In this document: positions 9,057 through 16,948 of the stretch, piece after piece | How the letters are laid out: every line of letters begins with the position of its first letter | How positions within the stretch are numbered: position 1 is the stretch's first letter | Source of the DNA: Archangium sp. | GTDB taxonomy: Bacteria > Myxococcota > Myxococcia > Myxococcales > Myxococcaceae | Direction: 5' to 3' | Assembly (NCBI GenBank): GCA_022843845.1 | Contig: JALHMW010000018.1 | Coordinates: 32,121-96,120, forward strand | Length of the DNA: 64,000 nt | Notes under the pieces: model-generated | What the model was told of the DNA's origin: nothing | Database searches by the model: none | Seen by the model: only the letters and a program-made list of their open reading frames with translations | Position numbers and translations under genes: made by a program

Positions 9057-9362
9057 TCAGCGGCGGCGCTTCGGCTTGAACAGCTCGGCGGCATCGAACC
9101 GGAACCCACACCAGACACACTGGACGCCCTTTGGGCCCTTCGGCAGCTCCAGCGTGCACCCGGCGCAGCGGCGCTCGGCCTTCGGCGTTCGCACCACGCG
9201 CGCGACCGGCCGGCCCACTTCGATGCGGCCGCGGCTCCGGGTCTCAGCAGCCTCCCGGCGGACCCGCGCCTCGAGCAGCTTCATGCGCTGCTCCAGATCG
9301 CCGATCCGATCGAGCAGCCTGGCCCGCTCCTCGTCACTCAAGGTGCTGCGTCGTGCCGCCAT
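9057..9362 (-). CDS. small coiled-coil zinc-ribbon protein
   Basis: The 101-residue protein has an N-terminal charged helix (residues 8-42, heptad-like, likely coiled coil) and a C-terminal zinc ribbon with the pairs CAGC and CVWC about 16 residues apart, ending in a basic tail KPKRRR. It may bind nucleic acid or protein, but no family is recognised. It is the first gene of the leftward run and is divergent from the nucleotidase gene, with about 42 bp between the starts. Codon usage and the paired Cys support it as real. Confidence 0.75.
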   Translation of the reverse strand: MAARRSTLSDEERARLLDRIGDLEQRMKLLEARVRREAAETRSRGRIEVGRPVARVVRTPKAERRCAGCTLELPKGPKGVQCVWCGFRFDAAELFKPKRRR

Positions 9363-9404
9363 CGCCTGTAGAAGCTCTCACGGCAGTCTGACGAAGGGAA
9401 AAAA

Positions 9405-11054
9405 GTGGAATCCATTCACGGCCCGAACAACGGCCCGATTGATCGCAGCCGGGCGCTCGAAGCGGCTGCACGCGCTCGCACGGTGCTCCACGACGAGGCC
9501 CTTCACCGGGTGCTGTCGTCGGGGAACGGCCACGAGATCCCCGTGCCGCGGCAGATCTTCGTGAACCGCAACCTGCACTTCTCGCGTGTCGAGTTGGTCG
9601 GCTTCGACATGGACTACACGCTGGCGATCTACCACCTGCGCCGGCTCGAAGAGCTGTCGTACCAGATGACGATCGAGCGGCTGGTGACGGCGAAGAACTA
9701 CCCGCCCGAGATTCGCGGCATTCCGTACGATCACGCGTTCGTGATGCGCGGGCTCTTCATCGACAAGAAGCACGGCAACCTGCTCAAGATCGATCGCTTC
9801 GGCCACGTCGGGCGCGCGTACCACGGCAGAACGGCGCTCCCTGACGAGGTGTTGCAGACGCTGTACCGCAACGAGCGCATTCGCCTGAAGAACCCCGAGT
9901 ACGCGTGGATCGACACGTTGTTCGCCCTGCCCGAGGCGTGTCTCTATGCCGGCATCGTCGACCTCTATGAAGGCGTCTTGAAGCGGCCGTGCGACTACAC
10001 GGTGCTCTACGACGACATCCGCCACGCCATCGATTCGGTGCACCGCGACAACTCGCTCAAGGCGGTGATCCGCGCCGACCTCGCACAATACGTCTTCAAG
10101 GATCCCGAGCTCGGGCCCGCGCTCCACAAGCTGCGCTCGAGCGGGAAGAAGCTGTTCCTGCTGACGAACTCGGCCTTCGACTTCACCCGCGCGGTGATGG
10201 GCTACCTGCTCGACGGCGTGGTGGCGGAGTACCCGAGCTGGAGGAACTACTTCGACTACGTCGTCACCGATGCGCGGAAGCCCGAGTTCTTCTCTGGGCA
10301 CAACCCGTTCCACGAGATCGACCAGACGAAGGAAGACAACTCGGTGCTGTCCGAGGCGTCGGTGCTCGAGCGTGGGCGCGTCTACAAGGGTGGAAACTTG
10401 GCGGCGTTCGAGAAGCTGACGGGCAAGGCTGGCGAGTCGGTGCTGTACGTCGGCGATCACATCTACGGCGACATCTTGAAGTCGAAGAAGACGTCGATGT
10501 GGCGCACGTGCATGATCGTGCAGGAGATCGAAGACGAGATCGCCTACCTCGAGTCGCGCAAGGACGAGATCACCACGCTGGCCGAGGTCGAAGCGCTGCA
10601 GGCGCGGCTCGACGACGAGGTGCAGCGGCGCAAGGTGAAGCTCAACCAGGTCGAGCGGCACATCGAGAAGAAGGACGGCGACGAGGCGCTGCTCGAAGAA
10701 GAGTTCCGCGTCACGAAGGCCGAGCTCGATCGGGTGCGCAAGGCGCTGAAGGAGTGCACCTCGGCCGTGAAGATCGTCGAGCAGGACGTCGAGACCGGCT
10801 TCAACAAGTTCTGGGGCCTGCACTTCAAAGAAGGGCCTGAGAACTCGCGCTTCGGAGAGCAGGTCGAGCAGTACGCGTGTCTGTACACGGGGCGGGTGTC
10901 GAACTTCCTCTTCTACTCGCCGATGCACGTCTTCCGATCGCCGCGCGATGAGATGCCGCACGAACACGCCGGAGCGCTCTCCGGGAAGATGGGCGTGATG
11001 GGCTCCGAAGGTCTGCCCAAGGCGTCGCTGCGGGCTCCGACCGAAATCCCCTGA
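9405..11054 (+). CDS. HAD-IG family 5'-nucleotidase
   Basis: The 549-residue protein matches the HAD superfamily IG nucleotidases (eukaryotic cytosolic purine 5'-nucleotidase family). The nucleophile motif is FDMDYTLA (about residues 67-74), motif II is the LLTNS-type segment LFLLTNSAFDF, and the later acidic motif is YVGDHIYGDI. It should dephosphorylate nucleoside monophosphates in the cytoplasm. A helical charged region follows (residues 370-460). The start is GTG 9405, preceded by a GAAGGG Shine-Dalgarno sequence and a run of A. It converges with the small lipoprotein gene with only three bases between stop codons. Confidence 0.9.
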   Translation: MESIHGPNNGPIDRSRALEAAARARTVLHDEALHRVLSSGNGHEIPVPRQIFVNRNLHFSRVELVGFDMDYTLAIYHLRRLEELSYQMTIERLVTAKNYPPEIRGIPYDHAFVMRGLFIDKKHGNLLKIDRFGHVGRAYHGRTALPDEVLQTLYRNERIRLKNPEYAWIDTLFALPEACLYAGIVDLYEGVLKRPCDYTVLYDDIRHAIDSVHRDNSLKAVIRADLAQYVFKDPELGPALHKLRSSGKKLFLLTNSAFDFTRAVMGYLLDGVVAEYPSWRNYFDYVVTDARKPEFFSGHNPFHEIDQTKEDNSVLSEASVLERGRVYKGGNLAAFEKLTGKAGESVLYVGDHIYGDILKSKKTSMWRTCMIVQEIEDEIAYLESRKDEITTLAEVEALQARLDDEVQRRKVKLNQVERHIEKKDGDEALLEEEFRVTKAELDRVRKALKECTSAVKIVEQDVETGFNKFWGLHFKEGPENSRFGEQVEQYACLYTGRVSNFLFYSPMHVFRSPRDEMPHEHAGALSGKMGVMGSEGLPKASLRAPTEIP

Positions 11055-11057
11055 GCG

Positions 11058-11213
11058 CTACCGGGCGCCGCCGTCGTTGATCTCGCGGCAGACGCCCTCG
11101 GCGCTGGTGCCACGGACCTCACAGACGCTCGAGAACGGACAGTCGTCGTCGGTGCGGCATGACCGCGGCTCCAGACAGCTCGTGCTCAGCAACAGCAGCC
11201 ACCACCAGCGCAT
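11058..11213 (-). CDS. small Cys-rich lipoprotein
   Basis: The 51-residue product has a short signal with lipobox (MRWWWLLLLSTSC) and then a Cys-rich part containing RSCRTDDDCPFSSVC. This C-x(n)-DDDCP-x(n)-C pattern is common in myxobacterial secreted proteins, where the Cys probably form disulphides. It should be an envelope lipoprotein; its role is unknown. A start at 11267 would add 18 basic residues before the signal and is less likely. The gene lies between two rightward genes. Confidence 0.6.
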   Translation of the reverse strand: MRWWWLLLLSTSCLEPRSCRTDDDCPFSSVCEVRGTSAEGVCREINDGGAR

Positions 11214-11351
11214 GGCGAGCACTCTCGCACGAGGGAACCGCGCGAGTCGCCGGTCGTCGCTGCGCACGTTCCTGCGCGACCCGACACCCGTGGAATAGCC
11301 ACCGTCACGTTCACGTTCCGGCGCTTGTTCGTTTCACGAAAGGGCCGACAC

Positions 11352-12068
11352 ATGAACGCATCGCCGTCGCTGGACTCACGAGTGCTTCACTTCGCAGGGC
11401 TGGGCTTGCTCGCGCTCGCCGCGGTGTTCGGGTGGCAGGAGCTCGAGCTCCAGGGCGTGTTGATCGCCGTCGTCGCCTCGGCAGTCGCGACGATCGTCAG
11501 CGCGCAGAAGCTCGAGGGCGCGATGCGGTGGCTCGCTCCCGGGCTCTTGTTCGTGACGGCGATGGTGAGCGCCATGTCGTGGCTCGCGTTCAAGATCCCG
11601 CTGCTCCTGCTCGGCGTCGTGTTGCCGGTCCTCGGCGCGATCTGGGTGGCGATGCGCCTGCTGCGTTCACGTGAGCCCGTCGTCCCCGGTCCGATGCGTG
11701 AGTTCCCGCTCCGCGTTCCTGAGTTCCTCACGTGGCAGACGCTCGGCATCGGCCTGATGGCGCTCACCGGCGGCGCGTACTTTCACCTGATGACGATGCA
11801 CGTCGACGACATCGCCCGCCGGCTCGTGCTTACGCTGGCGTGGACACTGCTGGGCCTCGGCGCCGTGCTGCTCGGCCGCAAGACCAACGACACCGCGCCG
11901 CGTGACGCGGGCTTCGTGGTGATCGCCGCCGCCGTGCTCAAGGCCACGATGTACGACACGACCCACCTCTTCGGAGGCCTGCGCATCGGCGTGCTGGTCG
12001 CCGTCGGAGCGCTGCTGCTGATCGGCTCGCAGTTTCTCAAGCGGACGCCTCAGCCGGAGGCGCAGTGA
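11352..12068 (+). CDS. multi-pass membrane protein, DUF2339-like C-terminal part
   Basis: The 238-residue protein has about seven membrane segments. Its last third (WTLLGLGAVLLGRK, then LKATMYDTTHLFGGLRIGVL) resembles the C-terminal end of DUF2339 membrane proteins, where a Lys and Asp in successive helices are conserved. It is much shorter than typical DUF2339 proteins, which are often over 600 residues. Function is unknown. ATG 11352 is preferred to TTG 11325 because an AAAGGG sequence sits about ten bases upstream. Its stop overlaps the next GTG as GTGA, indicating coupling with the secreted protein gene. Confidence 0.75.
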   Translation: MNASPSLDSRVLHFAGLGLLALAAVFGWQELELQGVLIAVVASAVATIVSAQKLEGAMRWLAPGLLFVTAMVSAMSWLAFKIPLLLLGVVLPVLGAIWVAMRLLRSREPVVPGPMREFPLRVPEFLTWQTLGIGLMALTGGAYFHLMTMHVDDIARRLVLTLAWTLLGLGAVLLGRKTNDTAPRDAGFVVIAAAVLKATMYDTTHLFGGLRIGVLVAVGALLLIGSQFLKRTPQPEAQ

Positions 12069-12712
12069 CGCTCGTGTCCCTCGTGCTCGCGCAGTGCTTC
12101 GTGATGAACGATCCGACGCCAGGGTGGAAACAGATCACCCTGCCCTCCAACGCTCCGCAGCTCGCGGCGCCGGACGGCTACGAACAATTCCGCGCCTCGG
12201 ACACCGCGACCGTCACGCACGAGCTGACCGAGATCCTTCGCAACTCGTATCGCTCGGGCCTCGGCCGGCAGACGTTCGACTTCGCGTTGCCCACCGGCAC
12301 AAAGACGGTGACGCTCCGGTTCTCGCAGCCGCTCCACTCCTCGAAGGTCGACGCCGTCGTCGAGGGCTACCGTGGCCGCATGTCGTTGCTCGACGAGCGC
12401 CGCATGTCGGGCTCCGAGCTTGTGCTGCAGGTGCCACTGCCTGAGGCCAACCGCGCGATCGTCACCGTGCACTACCACTTGAGGGACGTGCCGAACCTCG
12501 ACGCCGCGACGGTGGACCGCCACGTCGTCCCACGCACGTCGAGCGACTTCCCAGCGCAGCTCAAGCTCGAGAACTCGCTCTACGTGCGCACCTTCGGCGA
12601 GCCACTCACGCTCTGTCAGCGGCCGACGCAGGCGATGACGGTGACGGCTCGCGGCCTTCAGGAGCCCGGCGTGCGATCGGCCTCGATCACTTCGACGAAA
12701 GAGCCTCGATAG
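12065..12712 (+). CDS. hypothetical exported protein
   Basis: The 215-residue protein starts with a short hydrophobic leader (VTLVSLVLAQCF). The rest is beta-rich and polar with no recognised domain. Translation probably starts at GTG 12065, overlapping the stop of the membrane-protein gene. Similar ...LVLAQ leaders begin other proteins in this window (14874), so this looks like a genome-typical export signal. The pair 11352/12065 may act together at the envelope. Function is not predicted. Confidence 0.6.
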   Translation: MTLVSLVLAQCFVMNDPTPGWKQITLPSNAPQLAAPDGYEQFRASDTATVTHELTEILRNSYRSGLGRQTFDFALPTGTKTVTLRFSQPLHSSKVDAVVEGYRGRMSLLDERRMSGSELVLQVPLPEANRAIVTVHYHLRDVPNLDAATVDRHVVPRTSSDFPAQLKLENSLYVRTFGEPLTLCQRPTQAMTVTARGLQEPGVRSASITSTKEPR

Positions 12713-13151
12713 CCGACTGCTACCGGCCGGCTTCGCGCCTGCTGAACGATCGGCAGGCCCTTCGCGTGCTGACGATGCACTTCGGCTGGAGAAGCCGGGA
12801 GCTCCGAGAACCTGCCGCCAATGTCACGGGCCGCCCGCCGCCGCGGCTGTAGCGATGGCCAGGTGTGTGGGGTGCAACGCGCCCAACACGCTCGGAGCCG
12901 ACCTTTGCGCCTCGTCGAGGCCTCAGCCGTCGGAGAAGAGCGTCAATCGCTCGAGAAGGGTCTCGCCGCGCGCAAGTCACGTCAGCCAGCTGGCGGCTCG
13001 TCGGGGCGCTGGGCGCGCTCCGGAGATGGTGGTGGTGCGCTCGTGTGGGCAATAACGAGCTCAACTCGCTGATTTCGCTGCCATTTCGAGTCCGCGGTCA
13101 TTTCACAGTGGCTGAGCCGTGGCAGGCGGCTCAGGCTTCTCACTCCTCAAG
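12713..13151 (+). other. 439-bp intergenic stretch with no convincing gene
   Basis: Open frames here on both strands are short, Arg-rich and lack a ribosome-binding site. The best is 12855-13055, which begins MARCVGCNAPNTLGADLC, like the first half of a zinc ribbon, but continues as low-complexity Arg/Ser sequence; it could be a decayed gene. No tRNA, clear terminator or repeat was seen. The right part must hold the promoter of the sigma-factor operon, but no ECF-type motif could be chosen. Confidence 0.4.
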
Positions 13152-13736
13152 ATGGCCGCCGCCAACGACCGTGCACGCGTCCTGCCCTTCCGGCAGACCT
13201 CGACCGAGAGCGACTCGACGCTCGTCGCGGCGGCGCGCGAGAAGAAGCGCTGGGCGCAAGAGGCCCTCTTCCGCCGGCACTCGCGCATGGCGATGGGCCT
13301 CGCGCACCGGCTCGCGCCCGAAGAAGACCCACAAGACATCGCGCAAGACGCGTTCCTCAACGCCTTCACCCGCATCGAGCAGCTGAGAAACCCCGACGCG
13401 TTCTCGACCTGGCTCGGCGGCATCGTCGTCTTCGAGGTGCGTCGTCGGCTGCGTCGCCGCCGGTTGCTCTCGCGCCTCGGCTTTGGCCACGCCTCCGATG
13501 AAGAGCTCGACGTGCGCTCCACCACTGACGCCCCACCCGAAGCGAAGGCCGAGCTGCACGATCTCTACAAGAGCCTCGGCGCGCTCCCGACCGAAGAGCG
13601 CCTCGCGCTCGTGCTGTACCGGGTCGAGGGCCTCGAGCTGACCGAAGTCGCGAGCGCGCTGGATCTCTCGCTCGCCACCGTCAAACGCCGCATCGCCGCG
13701 GCAGACTTGAAACTCCAGGAGGTGCGCCATGGCTGA
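13152..13736 (+). CDS. ECF-type RNA polymerase sigma factor
   Basis: The 194-residue protein has sigma region 2 at about residues 35-105 (EALFRRHSRMAMGLAHRL, then DIAQDAFLNAFTRI) and region 4 at about 135-190 (LPTEERLALVLYRVEGLELTEVA followed by a recognition helix ATVKRRI). It should direct RNA polymerase to a small regulon. It overlaps the next gene, a FecR-domain membrane protein, by eight bases (ATGGCTGA), the usual sigma/anti-sigma arrangement. ATG 13152 is preferred to GTG 13119, though neither has a clear ribosome-binding site. Confidence 0.9.
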   Translation: MAAANDRARVLPFRQTSTESDSTLVAAAREKKRWAQEALFRRHSRMAMGLAHRLAPEEDPQDIAQDAFLNAFTRIEQLRNPDAFSTWLGGIVVFEVRRRLRRRRLLSRLGFGHASDEELDVRSTTDAPPEAKAELHDLYKSLGALPTEERLALVLYRVEGLELTEVASALDLSLATVKRRIAAADLKLQEVRHG

Positions 13737-14862
13737 CCCACGAGGGCCGCTGTCGGAGCACGTACACTTTGTCGTCACCGATCGAGAGATCGACGAGGGC
13801 TGGCAGCAGCTCGACTCGGCCCTGCGCCCGGAGCGACGGTGGACGCGCTTCGTCATCGCCGGAGCCGTCACCGCCGCGCTGATCGCTGGCGTCATCGGGC
13901 TCACGCTGAGCCGCAAGTCACGCACCGAGGGCACGCTCGAAGCGGGCGCGGTGCTCGCGGCAGGCTCGGCGCCGCTGCAGGCCCAGCTCCGCGAGGGCTC
14001 GACGGTGCGCGCAGAGGCCTCATCGAAGGGTGCGCTCGAGATCGCGACCGCCTCGGAAGTTCGGGTTCGCCTCGATGAAGGCTCGATGCACTTCGACGTC
14101 GCGAAGAACCCAGCGCGTCGGTTCGTGGTGAAGGCGGGCCGCGTCGAGGTCCGCGTGGTGGGCACTGCGTTCACGGTGAAGCGCTCGATCGGCAACGAGG
14201 TCGTCAATGTCACCGTCGATCGCGGCGTCGTCGAGGTGTGGGTCGGTGACGAGCAGCGCGCGGTGTTGAACGCTGGCCAGTCGTGGAACGAAGGCGTCGA
14301 GACGGCCGCGCTCGCGCTGCCGGAGCCCGAGGCACTCGTTGAAGAAGACTCCGTCGATGAAACACCTGCCCCGGCCGATTCCCCCCGCCGGCCCGCCGCA
14401 CCCAGGAAGAAGAGCCGGCCTGCGAAGGTCGCCGCAGCGACGGACGAGCCGTTGCCGCCGCCCGTCATCAGCACCCGGCCTCCGCTCCCTGACGATCCAT
14501 CGACGTTGTTCCGCCTCGCCCTCGACGCCCGCCGCGCCGGACACGCACGCGATGCGGCTGATGCGTTCTCCGTTTTCCTCGCGAAGTTCCCCACCGACAG
14601 CCGCGCCGGCCTGGTGCTCTTCGAGCTCGGTCGCCTTCAGATGGATCAGCTGCACGCGCCCTCGTCTGCCGTCGAGTCACTCGAGCAGTCGATCGCCCGT
14701 TCGCCGCAAGGCTCGTACGCAGAAGACGCGATGGCCCGCCTCGTTCAACTGCATCATGAGCAGCACCGCGCCCCGGCCTGTCGTGACGCGCGCGAGTCCT
14801 ACCTGAAGCGCTTCCCAGCAGGCGTTCACGCGGCCACACTCCAGAGCCTCTGCTCGTTCTGA
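13729..14862 (+). CDS. FecR-domain anti-sigma/regulator with C-terminal TPR-like repeats
   Basis: The 377-residue protein has a cytoplasmic N-terminus, one membrane helix (about residues 41-61), a periplasmic FecR domain (about 75-190; LREGSTVRAEASSKG, then FVVKAGRVEVRVVGTAFTV) and a Pro/Ala-rich linker. A C-terminal TPR-like region follows (about 250-375; FRLALDARRAGHARDAADAFSVF). It probably controls the sigma factor encoded by the overlapping upstream gene. Unlike classical FecR proteins it has no obvious zinc-type anti-sigma domain. The next two genes encode a beta-barrel-like protein and an RCC1 lipoprotein, possible regulon members. Confidence 0.85.
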   Translation: MADPRGPLSEHVHFVVTDREIDEGWQQLDSALRPERRWTRFVIAGAVTAALIAGVIGLTLSRKSRTEGTLEAGAVLAAGSAPLQAQLREGSTVRAEASSKGALEIATASEVRVRLDEGSMHFDVAKNPARRFVVKAGRVEVRVVGTAFTVKRSIGNEVVNVTVDRGVVEVWVGDEQRAVLNAGQSWNEGVETAALALPEPEALVEEDSVDETPAPADSPRRPAAPRKKSRPAKVAAATDEPLPPPVISTRPPLPDDPSTLFRLALDARRAGHARDAADAFSVFLAKFPTDSRAGLVLFELGRLQMDQLHAPSSAVESLEQSIARSPQGSYAEDAMARLVQLHHEQHRAPACRDARESYLKRFPAGVHAATLQSLCSF

Positions 14863-14873
14863 GCTGAAGTGGG

Positions 14874-15785
14874 GTGGGCGTGCTGGTGACAGTGGTGTCG
14901 TTGATTCTCGCGCAGAGTCCGTGTGAGGCGGATTGGCCAACCCTCGCGCTCCGGCTCGGAGGCCCTGGCATGGTGACGTCGCTCGAGTCTGCGGTGCGCG
15001 AAGAGGCGCTCTACGAGGCGCGCCAGGTCGGCTTCTGCCCCATCGACGACGAGCGCGCCGCGAAGGCCACCGCGACGGTCGACTGGCCTGAAACGGGAGC
15101 GCTGACCCTGACCGTCTCCGTTCCATCAGGGCGATCGACGAGACAGCTCTCGCGCACGCTCGACCTCGGCTCCGTTCCTCCTGATGGCTACGCGTTGACG
15201 ATCGGCTCGAGCCTCGGAGAGCTGTTGCGAGAAGCCCGTCGTGAGCTTCCGGGCTTGAAGGCCGTGGAGCCCGAGCTCGCGCCGACCTGGGGCCTGGGGG
15301 TCGCGCTGGGTGGTGAGGCCTTCACGGGCGGGCAAACACACGGTGGCGCTGACGTCTTTCTCCGCCGCCGCTTCGGAGCGCGCTTTGCCCTCGAGCTCGA
15401 GGCTGGCGTTCGTTTCGCGCTGCCGACCGAGGCACCGAGCGGAACCATCAACGCGCTCTCGGTTGCGGGCGGACTGCACGGGCTCTTCGATCTGCTCCAG
15501 CTCGGCCGGCTCGCGATCGCCGCCATCGCAGGCGCGCGGCTCGGGTGGGTGCGCTTCGAGGGAACAGCGCGGACTCCAGCCACGGGGACGACCAGCACCG
15601 GCTGGCTCTCGACGCTCCGGGCAGGTGCTGAGGTGCGCTGGGCGACGCGACCGGTGGTGTTCTTTCTTCGCCTCACCGCAGGCGTTCCCGTCGCAGGCGT
15701 GATCGCGACCGACGGCGGCCAACGCGTCACGGCCACGAGCGGCTTCGAAGGCGGCGCGAGCCTGGGCGTCGGAGGTGCGTGGTGA
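14874..15785 (+). CDS. exported protein with probable outer-membrane beta-barrel
   Basis: The 303-residue protein starts with a signal-like leader (VLVTVVSLILAQ). Residues about 20-125 form a soluble part, and the rest alternates short amphipathic strands rich in Gly and aromatic residues (WGLGVALGGEAF, FALELEAGVRFALP, AIAGARLGWVRF), ending in GGAW, as in small outer-membrane barrels. It lies 11 bp after the FecR gene, in the same transcription unit. Function is unknown. Its start is uncertain among GTG codons at 14874-14880. Confidence 0.65.
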   Translation: MGVLVTVVSLILAQSPCEADWPTLALRLGGPGMVTSLESAVREEALYEARQVGFCPIDDERAAKATATVDWPETGALTLTVSVPSGRSTRQLSRTLDLGSVPPDGYALTIGSSLGELLREARRELPGLKAVEPELAPTWGLGVALGGEAFTGGQTHGGADVFLRRRFGARFALELEAGVRFALPTEAPSGTINALSVAGGLHGLFDLLQLGRLAIAAIAGARLGWVRFEGTARTPATGTTSTGWLSTLRAGAEVRWATRPVVFFLRLTAGVPVAGVIATDGGQRVTATSGFEGGASLGVGGAW

Positions 15786-16924
15786 GAGTGCTGCTCGTCC
15801 TGTCCACCCTCGTCTTCAGCGCCTGTCTTCAGGAGCTGCCAGTCCTCTTTCCGTACGACGCAGGCGCTCCGGTCCCCAGCGTCGAAGGTGGGCGCTTCTT
15901 GAGCATGGGCCACCGCCACACCTGCGACATCCGCGCGGGCCGGCTGCGCTGTTGGGGTGACGGCGCGACGAACCAGCTCGGGCTCGGAGATGGCCAGATC
16001 CGGAAGACGCCGACCTTCGTCGACCAGGCGACCGACTGGGCATCGATCTCCACTGGCGACCAACACTCCTGCGCGCTCAAGGCAGATGGGAGCGTCTGGT
16101 GCTTCGGCAACAACCAGGCAGGGCAGCTCGGGACCGGCGACCTTCTGCCGCGCCCGAAGCCGACCCAGGTCGCCCTGCCCCGTCCCGCGCGCACGCTCGC
16201 GACGACTTTCAGCCACACCTGCGCCGTGTTGTCCGACGCGACGGGCTGGTGTTGGGGCGCGAACTGGGAAGGCCAGCTGGGTCTCAACGATGCCTTCCCC
16301 GGCGCCGACCAACCCTCGGCGCAGCCCGTGTTCGGCAACGCACAGTGGAAAGTGCTCGAGCCCGGCGACGGTCACACCTGCGGCGTGCAGCTGGACGGCT
16401 CGTTGTGGTGCTGGGGTCGCAACACGGAACGTCACCTGGGGCTCGGCCCCGGCAGCGCGGGGCAGGTTCGGCCACCGACGAAGGTCGGCACCCGCGCTGA
16501 CTGGAGGGCGCTGTCGTCGTCACAACAGGGCACCTGCGCGATCGCTGGCGACGACAGCGCGTGGTGTCACGGTTCGGCGTTCGAGACCGGCGTCACCACC
16601 TACGACGTGCCGACGCGCATGGGCACGGGCGCCTGGCGCATGTTCCACACTGAGACGTTCCACGCGTGCGGCATTCGGCTCGACGGCTCGCTCTGGTGTC
16701 TGGGCCGCGGCATCGAGGGGCAACTCGGTCTCGGTGACAACAAGCCGACGGGCACGCTCACGCAGGTCGGCACCGACAAGGACTGGGTCGACGTGCAGAT
16801 CGGCCGGTTCCACACCTGCGCGCGAAAGGGCAACGGCTCGCTCTTCTGCACGGGCGAGAACGCCGATGGCCGACTCGGGCAGGGCGATCTCACCCGCCGA
16901 AACGTCTTCACGTTGGTGCCCTGA
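15782..16924 (+). CDS. RCC1-repeat lipoprotein
   Basis: The 380-residue protein has a lipobox signal (VRVLLVLSTLVFSAC) and then at least six RCC1-type repeats with the recurring pattern HTC...CWG...GQLGLG, which should form a seven-bladed beta propeller. Cys pairs recur in each blade. It should be exported and lipid-anchored; such proteins are common in myxobacteria, with unknown ligands. GTG 15782 overlaps the stop of the barrel gene (GTGA) and has GGAGG six bases upstream, so it is preferred to GTG 15779. Confidence 0.85.
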   Translation: MRVLLVLSTLVFSACLQELPVLFPYDAGAPVPSVEGGRFLSMGHRHTCDIRAGRLRCWGDGATNQLGLGDGQIRKTPTFVDQATDWASISTGDQHSCALKADGSVWCFGNNQAGQLGTGDLLPRPKPTQVALPRPARTLATTFSHTCAVLSDATGWCWGANWEGQLGLNDAFPGADQPSAQPVFGNAQWKVLEPGDGHTCGVQLDGSLWCWGRNTERHLGLGPGSAGQVRPPTKVGTRADWRALSSSQQGTCAIAGDDSAWCHGSAFETGVTTYDVPTRMGTGAWRMFHTETFHACGIRLDGSLWCLGRGIEGQLGLGDNKPTGTLTQVGTDKDWVDVQIGRFHTCARKGNGSLFCTGENADGRLGQGDLTRRNVFTLVP

Positions 16925-16941
16925 CGCACAGGCGGTAAGAG
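16913..16941 (+). promoter_or_regulatory. putative promoter of the molybdopterin oxidoreductase gene
   Basis: TTGGTG at 16913-16918 and TAAGAG at 16936-16941 are 17 bp apart. ATG 16949 follows seven bases after the -10 box, so the mRNA could be leaderless. The -35 box lies inside the last codons of the RCC1 gene. Match to consensus is only partial. Confidence 0.4.
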
Positions 16942-16948
16942 CGCCGCC

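Noticed and set aside
12855..13055. Short frame beginning like a zinc ribbon (MARCVGCNAPNTLGADLC)
   Set aside because: Only one Cys pair is formed, the rest is Arg/Ser-rich, and there is no ribosome-binding site; at best a decayed gene.
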